A stretch of DNA of 5,992 bases. It comes from an uncultured Eubacteriales bacterium (lineage in GTDB: Bacteria > Bacillota_A > Clostridia > Christensenellales > Aristaeellaceae). Below are positions 1-5,992 of the stretch, piece after piece; within the stretch, counting starts at the first letter, position 1; each line of letters starts with the position of its first letter. Below the pieces are notes generated by a model that had not been told where the DNA came from, did not search any database, and saw only the letters and a program-made list of their open reading frames with translations. Both the position numbers and the translations under genes were made by a program. The stretch is taken from positions 1-5,992 of the forward strand of contig OMRS01000238.1 of NCBI GenBank assembly GCA_900313545.1, written 5' to 3'.

Positions 1-212
1 AGCTTGCCTGAAGGTCGGAAAACAGACAGCCTTCCCCCCATCAATTCATGAAAAATAAAGAAAAATCAAGGAATCAAAGAAAAAAATTCCGGATAACGAA
101 TGCCCTGATGAGGATCTTCTTTGGTGATGGACTTCTCAAAAGATGCTGCCGTGGCCGCAGGAATCCCCGTCTGCATCAGTCTTTTTGTGCAATTTGCCCT
201 ATACGGCCAAAA
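1..212. other. Non-coding region downstream of the operon terminator, with an AT-rich patch
   Basis: No gene is supported. Bases about 47-90 are strikingly AT-rich and purine-biased on the plus strand compared with the GC-rich surroundings. Such a patch could hold a promoter or leader for a gene beyond the left edge, but I see no convincing -35/-10 pair or ribosome site. Confidence 0.5.
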
Positions 213-242
213 GGGCCTTCTTCGACGCTGCGAAGAAGGCCC
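213..242 (-). terminator. Rho-independent terminator of the pectin operon
   Basis: A perfect 12-bp inverted repeat (213-224 with 231-242, 6-nt loop) begins six bases after the GH28 stop. Read on the minus strand, the stem ends in GGCCC followed by TTTT at 212-209. The T run is short, but stem quality and position strongly support termination of the operon. Confidence 0.85.
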
Positions 243-248
243 GGGGAT

Positions 249-1802
249 TCAGGAATTCAGGGCGCGGACCTGGGTGCATTCCACCATCTGTCCGGAAATG
301 CCCGTGATGCGGGTCCCCCGCAGGTCCACACGGTCCACATAGTGCAGAAGGATGCCCTGGTTGGCCACGGGTTCCACGCCATCCGCCATGGCCGGATTCG
401 GGACGGGTTCGGCGGAGGGTTCAAAGTCAAATGAGCAGTCAGCAAAGACGATGCGCTCCACCGGACGCTCCGGCAGACCCAGGACATAGGCCACACAGCC
501 CCTGCATCGCAGGGCCTGTACGCGCTCATAGATCAGGGTGCCGATGCGAGGGGTGTCCTCATCCACGGGCAGGGGCTCCCGGCTCTGCACGTAGGAGGTC
601 TGACCGTCCGGGTCGCAGTAGTACAGCGCGTTGACCACCAGAGGAATCTTGACGCCGTCCATCAGGACGTCCTCAAAGCGGATGTGGTCGATCACGCCGA
701 ACTTTCCCCTGCCCCGCCGGGTCTTGATGCGAAGTCCCCGGTCATTGCCCCTCATGTAGCAGTGGTGGACCCGGACGTTCAGGACGCCTCCGGCCATTTC
801 ACTCCCGGCCGTGACGCCCCCGTGTCCGTCCAGCATGGCGCAGTAGGCGATTTCCACCTGGTCGCAGGGAATGTGATAGCGGCGCCCCAGATAGACTTTT
901 CCGGACTTGAGGGCCACGCAGTCATCCCCCACGGAGATTTCAGCGCCCAACAGCCGGACGCGGCAGCAGCTTTCGGGATCAAATCCATCCGTGTTGGGGC
1001 TGGTATAGGGGGCCGAAATCCGGATGTTCAGGAAGTCCAGGTCCTCACTGAAGGCGGGATGGAGATTCCAGCAGGGACTGTTTCGGAAGGTGATGCCCTG
1101 CACGGTGATATTGCGGCAGCGCTGCAGATAGAAGAGGCTTCCTCTGAAGGCGCCGCCCACCCGGTCCTTGGGAGAATCCCACCAGTCGCTGTCCTGGGCG
1201 CGTCCATCCACCACGCCCTCACCGATGAGTGCGGTGTCATGGATGTCAAAGCCGTTGATGGCTCCGGCAAAACAGGGCAGCGGGTTCCCCTCGAACATGC
1301 CCAGGATCAGTTCCTCCTGCTCATCCGTCGATCGGACGGTGCCGGGCAGAATGGGATAGGAGGCACGGTCGAGGAGCATCTGCAGGACGGCCCCGCGGGC
1401 GATCTCCACGGTGATGCCGCTTCTCAGGAACAGGGGGCCGGTCAGGTAACGGCCCTCGGGAATCAGCACCCGTCCGCCTTCGGGACAGCACAGAAGGGCG
1501 GCCTGGATTTTGGCGGTGTCCTCCGTGATGCCGTCTCCGGCGGCACCGAAGTCCCTGACATTCAGCGTGCAGAATTCGGGAAGGGTTTCAAATTCCACCT
1601 GATCGGTCCGCCCGTCTTTGGCGGTGGCTTCAAGGATATAGCAGGTCTGGGGCCAGAGCCCGAACAGGCTCTCCACGCTGCGGGACACGCTTCCCCTGTC
1701 CTCGCCGTTGAGCCGCAGGCGCAGGGGGCTGCGGGCTTCATAATGGCCGCTTTCATCCAGCAGGACGGTGACGCTCCGGGATGAAACATACAGGATTTTC
1801 AC
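249..1802 (-). CDS. Glycoside hydrolase family 28 (polygalacturonase-type), cytosolic, with N-terminal Fn3-like domain
   Basis: This is a 517-residue GH28 parallel beta-helix hydrolase, expected to cleave alpha-1,4 galacturonide (or rhamnogalacturonide) linkages by inversion. Residues about 1-78 look like a fibronectin-III-like module. The catalytic region opens at 'LNVRDFGAAGDG' (80-91), the usual GH28 entry motif. The signature residues are all present: SPNTDGFD (268-275, Asp272), VGDDC (291-295, Asp293/Asp294), GHGG (326-329, His327) and RIKT (358-361). No signal peptide is visible, so it probably acts in the cytoplasm on imported oligomers, as exo-acting family members do. The start is GTG at 1802. 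AGGAG lies 6 nt upstream, inside the end of the preceding gene, and GTGA overlaps that gene's stop, which suggests translational coupling. It is the last gene of the operon and a terminator follows directly. Family assignment is firm; exact substrate and exo/endo mode are inferred. Confidence 0.95.
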   Translation of the reverse strand: MKILYVSSRSVTVLLDESGHYEARSPLRLRLNGEDRGSVSRSVESLFGLWPQTCYILEATAKDGRTDQVEFETLPEFCTLNVRDFGAAGDGITEDTAKIQAALLCCPEGGRVLIPEGRYLTGPLFLRSGITVEIARGAVLQMLLDRASYPILPGTVRSTDEQEELILGMFEGNPLPCFAGAINGFDIHDTALIGEGVVDGRAQDSDWWDSPKDRVGGAFRGSLFYLQRCRNITVQGITFRNSPCWNLHPAFSEDLDFLNIRISAPYTSPNTDGFDPESCCRVRLLGAEISVGDDCVALKSGKVYLGRRYHIPCDQVEIAYCAMLDGHGGVTAGSEMAGGVLNVRVHHCYMRGNDRGLRIKTRRGRGKFGVIDHIRFEDVLMDGVKIPLVVNALYYCDPDGQTSYVQSREPLPVDEDTPRIGTLIYERVQALRCRGCVAYVLGLPERPVERIVFADCSFDFEPSAEPVPNPAMADGVEPVANQGILLHYVDRVDLRGTRITGISGQMVECTQVRALNS

Positions 1803-2311
1803 AGCTGGCTCCTCTCTGCCGCCTCAAGGACGACGGCCCGTCCGTTTCCCTGCGGGGACAGCACCAAAAGCGCCCTCTCCAGCGCCGGACCATAGCGCTC
1901 CGGGTCCAGCCAGTGCTCCTCGATGCCCGTTTGAATGGCATACAGGCTGAGCGGGTCCGCCAGGGCTCCGCTGTCCAGCCACGCCCTGGCCCCCTCCACA
2001 AGCAGGTCCTCTACGCTGCGGAAATGCTCGTAGATCTGCTCTTCCATATTCTGCAGGGTGGCGGCAAGCGCAGCCAGATAGACCCCGTTGTTGATGCCGG
2101 CGTGTCCCAGATGCGCCCTGGCACGCCGAAAAAGGCGGGCGATCTCCCGGGACTCGAGACTCTTCTGTTCCAGCGTGTCCATTCGGGCATAGGCGGGCAT
2201 AAAAGCCAGCAGGGTTTGGGGCTGCTCCCGGACCTCCGGGGACATGGCCCTGAATTCGCGGACTTTCCGGTGAATTGCCGGCATGTCCGCACTGATGATG
2301 TCCGTATGCAT
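1799..2311 (-). CDS. Uncharacterised 170-residue helical protein within the pectin operon
   Basis: I do not recognise a family for this protein. It is charged, rich in Ala, Glu, Leu and Arg, and looks mostly helical. It has no signal peptide, membrane segment, metal-binding cluster or cysteine pattern. A distinctive stretch is 'GHAGINNGVYLAALAATL' near the middle, followed by a likely long helix and the segment 'ADPLSLYAIQTGIEEHW'. I chose ATG at 2311 because AAGAGG lies 6 nt upstream. A GTG in frame at 2335 would add eight residues but sits 4 nt after the upstream stop with no ribosome site of its own. It begins 28 nt after the esterase fusion and its stop overlaps the GH28 start by 4 bp (GTGA), so it is co-translated with GH28. 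A role in pectin-fragment use is inferred only from position. It could be an accessory, sensing or scaffold protein, or a diverged enzyme fragment. Confidence 0.85.
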   Translation of the reverse strand: MHTDIISADMPAIHRKVREFRAMSPEVREQPQTLLAFMPAYARMDTLEQKSLESREIARLFRRARAHLGHAGINNGVYLAALAATLQNMEEQIYEHFRSVEDLLVEGARAWLDSGALADPLSLYAIQTGIEEHWLDPERYGPALERALLVLSPQGNGRAVVLEAAERSQL

Positions 2312-2339
2312 GGTGTACCTCTTCCAATGTTTCACGGGT

Positions 2340-4052
2340 TCAGGAATGTGAAAGAACCCAGTCTTCCATATCGATCAGCTCACGGAAGGCACCGGCCTGC
2401 GTTCCTTCCGGCGAGGGAGCCTCCTCCGACCAGGTTTCACCCTGGAGCCCTTCAAGGAACAGGGCGGCCATCGTGACCGCGCCGCGAAGATGCAGATGGC
2501 TGTTGTCCTGCAGGCCTATGGGATAATGGGGATGGCCGGCTGCCACGTGGCAGTACAGGCTCCGGCTCCCTTCCGGTCCAAGGCGGCGCAGCTGCAGCAT
2601 GCTGGCCCGCTCCAGGTCCACCAGAGGAACCTGCTCTTCCTGTGCCAGGCGGCGGATGGCTTCCGGATAGGCACCGTGTGTGGGGACCGGAAGCCCCTGC
2701 GGGTCAAAATGCCGCCTGGCAACCGGCGTGACCAGAACAGCCAGGGCGCCGCTTTCACGGGCTGTGGACAGGTAGCGGCGAAGCATCTGCGGGAAAGTGG
2801 TCTCGGGATCCGTGTGACGCTCAGGGTCCGACTTCTCGTCATTGTGGGCAAAGCCGATGACCAGCAGATCCCCCGGGCGAAGACAAAGACGAATCTGCTC
2901 AAGCCGGCCCTCGTCGATGAAGCTGCGGCTGGAGCGCCCGTTGAAGGCTTCATTCTGCACAAAGACCTCTCCCTGCAGAAGGGGCTGGAGGGCCTGCCCC
3001 CATCCGGTCATGGGAGCGCGGTTCTCTGGATAATCGGCCATGGTGGAATCCCCGCAGAGGAACCAGGTGGGCACCCGCTTCTCGGGATGCCAGTGGTCCG
3101 CTCCCCCGATCACCTGCGGCAGGCTGAGCAGCATGGCCTCCTCGCGGGAGAGCAGACCTTCATCCGGATGCCGTCGGGACAGGTCGGCCCGCGCCCCGGT
3201 GGTGGCCCACTCCGCGCAGCGCGGGGTGATGACCCGGACTTCGTCCCAATCCTGAAATCCCTCCGGGGACACGTGCTCATCCATGTCGCATGACAGGAAC
3301 ACCGTCCGGGCAAACCGCCGCCAGGGGCGTCCAAGGAATGCCTGTCCCTCCGGGCACGTGCCGGTGAGGCGGCAGGAATGGAACACAAACCCGTAGTCCA
3401 TGTTCTCCGGGGTGTTGGCCGCCGTGTAGTAGCCGCCCCGCTCCAGCATGACCAGGGTGCACCGCTCAAACCAGCAGCGGTAGGAACCGAAGATGAAATC
3501 GATGTCCCCTTCGATGAGGCAGTCCTCAAAATACTGTCTTCCGGTCACCAGAGAGCATTCGGCCACGTTCTCCACCACGGGAGCGCGGCCCTGCCGGGGC
3601 AGGATATCCTGTACGAGGCGGGGCATGAGCGGCCCGCAGAGCAGGGTGTCCTGATGGGCGCTCAGGCGGCAGTTGCGCCAGGTGCCCCGGTCTCCGGCGG
3701 CATAGACGGCCACCGCCTGCCCCACGATACGCCCGTCTCCGGCGTCATTGCGGACCGTCAGGTTTTCCACTTCCACCTGATTCCCGGTCACCAGCAGCGT
3801 GGCGGTGCGGAAAGTGCCCCGGGGCTGCCCGGAGGCATCCGGGTTCAGCGCATAATCCGACCAGGTGAGGATCGTTTCCTCCCGGCTTTCGCCCACCAGG
3901 CGGACATTGTCCCGGTGGATCACCACGCGCTCTTCATACACGCCCCTGCGCACCAGGATCAGGGAAGGAGCCCTTCCTGTCTCCGGGCAGGCATCCACGG
4001 CGGCCTGAATGGAGGTGAAATGGCCGGTTCCATCCTTTGCAACGATCAGCAT
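2340..4052 (-). CDS. Bifunctional pectin methylesterase (CE8) - rhamnogalacturonan acetylesterase-like SGNH hydrolase (CE12-like) fusion
   Basis: This 570-residue protein carries two esterase domains. Residues 1 to about 315 are a pectin methylesterase beta-helix, which removes methanol from methyl-galacturonate. It shows GQAVAV (111-116), QDTL (134-137, Asp135), the nucleophile motif DFIFG (185-189, Asp185) and LGRPW (240-244, Arg242). About 35 residues between QDTL and 'GRQYFEDC' form a longer loop than in plant enzymes. Residues about 328-535 are an SGNH hydrolase resembling rhamnogalacturonan acetylesterases: GDSTMA (334-339, Ser336), G350-W-G, 'NGRSSRSF' (371-378), AHND (402-405) and DNSH (516-519, Asp516/His519). 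Ala402 replaces the usual Gly of the FGHND block. A short acidic tail ends the protein. No signal peptide is visible, so de-esterification would be intracellular. ATG at 4052 has AAAGGAG 5 nt upstream and overlaps the isomerase end by 7 bp. Domain assignments are firm; the acetylesterase substrate is inferred. Confidence 0.95.
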   Translation of the reverse strand: MLIVAKDGTGHFTSIQAAVDACPETGRAPSLILVRRGVYEERVVIHRDNVRLVGESREETILTWSDYALNPDASGQPRGTFRTATLLVTGNQVEVENLTVRNDAGDGRIVGQAVAVYAAGDRGTWRNCRLSAHQDTLLCGPLMPRLVQDILPRQGRAPVVENVAECSLVTGRQYFEDCLIEGDIDFIFGSYRCWFERCTLVMLERGGYYTAANTPENMDYGFVFHSCRLTGTCPEGQAFLGRPWRRFARTVFLSCDMDEHVSPEGFQDWDEVRVITPRCAEWATTGARADLSRRHPDEGLLSREEAMLLSLPQVIGGADHWHPEKRVPTWFLCGDSTMADYPENRAPMTGWGQALQPLLQGEVFVQNEAFNGRSSRSFIDEGRLEQIRLCLRPGDLLVIGFAHNDEKSDPERHTDPETTFPQMLRRYLSTARESGALAVLVTPVARRHFDPQGLPVPTHGAYPEAIRRLAQEEQVPLVDLERASMLQLRRLGPEGSRSLYCHVAAGHPHYPIGLQDNSHLHLRGAVTMAALFLEGLQGETWSEEAPSPEGTQAGAFRELIDMEDWVLSHS

Positions 4053-4906
4053 GGCGTCTCCTTTCCGCCAGCCGCTTCGGCCAGCCGCTCAAGGACCAGA
4101 CGGGTCTGCTGCGCATTCTCCGGGGTGGTGTTTTCCAGCGTCATGGGCAGGTGCCGGCGCTTTGCCAGGCTGAGAAGCCCGCGGTAATCCATCTGCCCCA
4201 GTCCGCAGGCGACAGGCCGGGGCCTGCGGGCATCCTGGGGAAGAAAATCCTTCATGTGCAGCACCGTGGTGACGTCCCCCAGAGCGGCAATGGCTTCTTC
4301 GACAATGTCGCCGGCCACGGGAACGCGGGCGCTGTCGATGAGGTTGACGGCATCCAGAATCACCCGCACCCGGTCCGAGTGCAGCTCCTCCAGAAGCCGC
4401 AGGGTGATGGCCGTATCGTGGAGAATATGGCTGCATACCGGCTCCAGGGCCAGGTCCACCCCTTCCTCCTCGGCGACATGCACCAGGGGCCGCAGACGAT
4501 CCCGAAGCAGCAGGTAGTGCTCCTCTCCCCTGCACCCTTCGTACTCCTCTCCCGCGGCAGGTGCGGGCGGGGTTTCCGTTCCGACGCAGCGCGCGCCGAT
4601 CCAACGGGCAAAGCGAAGGTGTGCGGCATAGATCTGGCGGGTCTTTTCAGCGCTTTCCTCATCCGGGTCGGCCAGTTTCAGGTAGCAGCCGAGCACGGCG
4701 CAGAAAAGGCCGCGCTGCTCGAGCTCTTCGCGGACCTGTGCAGCCAGTTCCCGGGTGAGCAGCTGAGGTGCCATGGACATCTGGAAGCCAGGGACAGATT
4801 TCTGCATGGCCAGCTGAATGCAGGAAAAGCCCTGCAGTTTGACCTGGTCCAGTCGTTCCTGCAGGCTTCCTGGACGGGTATCGTGAAGTCGAAGTCCAAT
4901 TTCCAT
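4046..4906 (-). CDS. Sugar phosphate isomerase/epimerase family protein (xylose isomerase-like TIM barrel)
   Basis: This 286-residue protein belongs to the AP-endonuclease-2/xylose-isomerase-like TIM-barrel superfamily, whose members are metal-dependent sugar or keto-acid isomerases and epimerases. It starts directly with the first strand ('MEIGLRLHDT'). Candidate metal ligands occur in the expected order: Glu155 in LALEPV, Asp185 in VILDAVNL, His217 in VLHMKD and Glu258 in MTLEN. 'GLGQMDY' (235-241) matches the usual 'G.G..D/N' turn before the last strands. Length is normal for the family. It is the first gene of the operon and overlaps the esterase fusion by 7 bp (4046-4052). The reaction cannot be read from sequence. 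By context it may isomerise or epimerise galacturonate, a rhamnose-derived or an unsaturated-uronate-derived product. The ATG at 4906 is the only plausible start. Its ribosome site is unusual and is described separately. Confidence 0.92.
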   Translation of the reverse strand: MEIGLRLHDTRPGSLQERLDQVKLQGFSCIQLAMQKSVPGFQMSMAPQLLTRELAAQVREELEQRGLFCAVLGCYLKLADPDEESAEKTRQIYAAHLRFARWIGARCVGTETPPAPAAGEEYEGCRGEEHYLLLRDRLRPLVHVAEEEGVDLALEPVCSHILHDTAITLRLLEELHSDRVRVILDAVNLIDSARVPVAGDIVEEAIAALGDVTTVLHMKDFLPQDARRPRPVACGLGQMDYRGLLSLAKRRHLPMTLENTTPENAQQTRLVLERLAEAAGGKETPC

Positions 4907-4936
4907 CTTGTGTTGTCCCTGAGGGGACGCTCCTTT
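4907..4936 (-). promoter_or_regulatory. Unusual ribosome site of the isomerase gene with a hairpin in the spacer
   Basis: The only strong Shine-Dalgarno, AAAGGAG (4936-4930), lies 23 nt before the ATG at 4906, too far for normal initiation. A perfect 5-bp hairpin with a 4-nt loop (4928-4915, GTCCC with GGGAC) sits in the spacer. Folding it out leaves 9 nt between GGAG and ATG, a normal distance. No ATG, GTG or TTG occurs in frame between the site and 4906. Confidence 0.5.
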
Positions 4937-4943
4937 GCTGTGA

Positions 4944-4960
4944 GTCAGGCCTGACAGGCC
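4944..4960. promoter_or_regulatory. Overlapping palindromes, candidate operator or 5' leader hairpin
   Basis: GTCAGGCCTGAC (4944-4955) is a perfect 12-bp palindrome. It overlaps a second inverted repeat, GGCCTG-A-CAGGCC (4948-4960). Both lie between the candidate -10 element and the ribosome site of the first operon gene, a common place for a repressor operator. As RNA the second repeat would form a short GC hairpin. The binding protein is unknown and no regulator gene is in the window. Confidence 0.4.
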
Positions 4961-4983
4961 GGGGAAACGAATCTTCCCTGCCT

Positions 4984-5012
4984 ATCTTATCTGAAGAGCG
5001 GTTATCTTGCAA
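4984..5012 (-). promoter_or_regulatory. Candidate sigma-A-type promoter for the pectin operon
   Basis: On the minus strand, TTGCAA (5012-5007) and TAAGAT (4989-4984) are separated by exactly 17 bp. Each matches four of six bases of the housekeeping consensus. The site is about 78 bp upstream of the isomerase start, within a locally AT-richer patch and downstream of the terminator at 5200-5232. Match quality is modest and no alternative is clearly better. Confidence 0.4.
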
Positions 5013-5199
5013 GTCATACGACGCGGCAGGAAGGGACGGTGCCGGCAGGACATCGGGGGATCCCGCGTCCGGCCCCGCCGTCTCCCCAGAGGCATGCGGA
5101 AGTCTGCCGGCGGTCGGGTTTTTCATGATTTGGAGCCGGTTCCTCCGGGCAGGGACAGATTCCCTGTCCCCAGCCAGAAGATTTCCGGGGCAAAACGGA

Positions 5200-5232
5200 A
5201 ACAGAGCTGACCTGGCAGCGGTCAGCTCTGTT
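5200..5232 (-). terminator. Rho-independent terminator downstream of the two small genes
   Basis: A perfect 13-bp inverted repeat (5200-5212 with 5220-5232) has a 7-nt loop. On the minus strand the stem is followed by TCCGTTTTG, a moderate T-rich tail. On the plus strand the following bases are not T-rich. It lies about 125 nt after the stop at 5357 and isolates the pectin operon from the genes to its right. Confidence 0.75.
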
Positions 5233-5356
5233 GGTATGCTGTTCATTCAATCCGGATCCCCGGGGGATTCGAAACGTGCAGGACCGAAGGATCGATCGAT
5301 GCGGCTGCGCACGGAAGGACGCGGCTCAAAGATGTGCGAAGACAGGCCGCCCTGCA

Positions 5357-5635
5357 TTACGCCTTCTCCTCACCAAGTTCACGGATTCTTTGGGCAATGA
5401 AGCCTTTCCTTGGACTGCTGGCACACCATCTGTACAGCCATTTCCAGTCCTCCAGACTCAGGAAGGATTCCAGAGTGTCCTTTTCATACTCTTCGCCGTG
5501 AAGCGGGTACAGGCTGCGGACAAACTCTCCCTCAATGGCTTTCCTGCAGGCGTCAGACGGTGCCTTCTCATAGTACTCCCGCCAGGAGTCATTTTTCAGG
5601 AAGGTTGCCAGAGCTTTTTCTCCCAGTGACATCAT
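5357..5635 (-). CDS. Small uncharacterised protein (about 92 residues)
   Basis: I do not recognise a family. The protein is acidic and helical, and rich in aromatic residues ('NDSWREYYEKAPSDACRK' near the start, 'LEDWKWLYRWCASSPRKGF' near the end). It has no signal peptide or membrane segment, so it is probably cytosolic. The frame opens with a GTG at 5671, but I prefer ATG at 5635 (or the adjacent ATG at 5632). A GGGGGA ribosome-site-like run lies 5-8 nt upstream, and the ATGA overlap with the upstream gene's stop is a typical coupled start. It forms a pair with the gene before it. The stop is TAA at 5359-5357, and a strong hairpin terminator lies about 125 nt further on. No link to pectin use is visible. 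Confidence 0.75.
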   Translation of the reverse strand: MMSLGEKALATFLKNDSWREYYEKAPSDACRKAIEGEFVRSLYPLHGEEYEKDTLESFLSLEDWKWLYRWCASSPRKGFIAQRIRELGEEKA

Positions 5636-5992
5636 TTGATCCCCCGGATCGGATTCAGGCTGCGGTTCCACTTCGGATTCATCAGGGTTTCATCCGTTGT
5701 CACGCAGTAGATGGAATTCTGATTGTTCCGGACGGCGAACCGCAGGGCGGTCTCCTTGTCCATGCAGACAAAGCTGATTTCAGGGTTGCCGTAATACCCG
5801 ACATAGACGCGGTCCGTATTCAGTTCTCTCATGGCAATGGCCACCATGGCGGCATATTCAAGCTCCGTATATCCGTCAAACGGGGTGTCTTCGGCGAGGT
5901 TCTGGTGGAAGGTGACGCAGTATCCCCCTTTCAGGTCCGCTTTTTTGATCCCGGAGAGACTGATATCATAGGTGCTGTAGTTCTCTGCCTCC
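5632..5992 (-). CDS. Uncharacterised protein, 5' end beyond the window (at least 120 residues seen)
   Basis: The reading frame is open without a stop from the window edge at 5992 to the TGA at 5634-5632, so this is the C-terminal part of a longer gene. An internal ATG at 5847 is not needed as the start, because protein-like sequence continues upstream of it ('GGYCVTFHQN', 'DGYTELEYAAM'). The visible part reads as a compact alpha/beta domain: a strand-like 'YCVTFH', a helix around 'ELEYAAMVAIAMREL', strands 'RVYVGYYG' and 'EISFVCMD', then a helix and 'NSIYCVTTDETLMNP'. I recognise no catalytic motif. Its stop overlaps the next gene by 4 bp (ATGA), so the two are translated as a pair. Function unknown. 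A small-molecule-binding or partner-protein role is possible but unsupported. Confidence 0.8.
   Translation of the reverse strand, partial: EAENYSTYDISLSGIKKADLKGGYCVTFHQNLAEDTPFDGYTELEYAAMVAIAMRELNTDRVYVGYYGNPEISFVCMDKETALRFAVRNNQNSIYCVTTDETLMNPKWNRSLNPIRGIK

Larger units (their letters stand above)
4937..5199. other. Non-coding upstream region of the pectin operon
   Basis: No gene is supported here. Besides the candidate promoter and palindrome, it holds a 7-bp hairpin (5152-5158 with 5164-5170) and a longer imperfect stem (5075-5080 with 5108-5113) followed on the plus strand by five T at 5119-5123. The stretch 5013-5199 is GC-rich. Open frames that cross it run into the isomerase gene in the wrong frame and have no protein-like composition. 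Confidence 0.6.

Noticed and set aside
66..176. 36-codon minus-strand frame after the operon terminator
   Set aside because: It has no Shine-Dalgarno, lies beyond the terminator and runs into the AT-rich patch. The translation is not recognisable, so chance is the simpler explanation.
121..342. Plus-strand frame with a hydrophobic stretch near its start
   Set aside because: It begins with TTG/GTG/ATG without a good ribosome site, and runs through the terminator hairpin and the antisense 3' end of the GH28 gene.
684..1784. Long plus-strand open frame (366 codons) opposite the GH28 gene
   Set aside because: It is antisense to a gene with full GH28 motifs. Long antisense frames are expected in GC-rich coding DNA, and its translation shows no domain or ribosome site.
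3378..4954. Plus-strand open frames opposite the esterase fusion and isomerase genes (3378-4187 and 4037-4954)
   Set aside because: Both are antisense to well-supported genes, overlap each other, and give low-complexity, non-protein-like translations.
4659..5246. Minus-strand frame spanning the intergenic region into the isomerase gene (195 codons)
   Set aside because: It crosses the terminator hairpin and continues in the wrong frame inside the isomerase gene. It is rich in Pro, Ser, Arg and Gly, typical of off-frame GC-rich sequence.
5233..5300. tRNA T-loop-like TTTCGAATCCCCC on the minus strand, plus short palindromes (GATCCCCGGGGGAT-like and ATCGATCGAT)
   Set aside because: The 5-bp T-stem does not form because the needed G run before the loop is missing, and no acceptor stem or cloverleaf is found. 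The palindromes are short and isolated.
1..5992. Search for CRISPR arrays, insertion sequences and tRNA or rRNA genes
   Set aside because: No regularly spaced repeats, transposase motifs, terminal inverted repeats or RNA-gene signatures were seen on either strand.

Overview
The window is visibly GC-rich and tightly packed. Every supported gene lies on the minus strand. Shine-Dalgarno sites are strong and of the AGGAG type, genes overlap by a few bases, and terminators are simple hairpins. With pectin-handling enzymes that lack signal peptides, this points to a GC-rich, low-motility-independent assignment no finer than the Bacillota, plausibly a gut Clostridia-type or Erysipelotrichia-type anaerobe. 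That placement is inference; no marker gene is present.

The main content is a four-gene operon for intracellular breakdown of pectin fragments, read right to left from about 4980 to 213. The order is a TIM-barrel sugar isomerase/epimerase (4906-4046), a fusion of a pectin methylesterase (CE8) with a rhamnogalacturonan-acetylesterase-like SGNH domain (4052-2340), a 170-residue protein of unknown function (2311-1799), and a GH28 polygalacturonase-type hydrolase with an N-terminal Fn3-like domain (1802-249). Genes overlap by 7 bp, are spaced by 28 bp, and overlap by 4 bp. A perfect 12-bp hairpin begins six bases after the last stop. The logic is that imported methylated and acetylated galacturonide oligomers are stripped of both ester types by the fusion and then cut by GH28. 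The isomerase would act on a released sugar, and the small protein has no assignable role.

Upstream of the operon, 4907-5356 is non-coding. It holds a candidate promoter, a palindrome that could be an operator, an unusual hairpin between the Shine-Dalgarno and the start codon of the isomerase gene, a GC-rich stretch with two further hairpins, and a strong 13-bp terminator at 5200-5232.

The right end (5357-5992) carries two small coupled genes of unknown function. The first is cut by the window edge, and they end before the 5200-5232 terminator, so they are probably a separate unit. The left end (1-212) is non-coding as far as can be seen and contains a short AT-rich patch.
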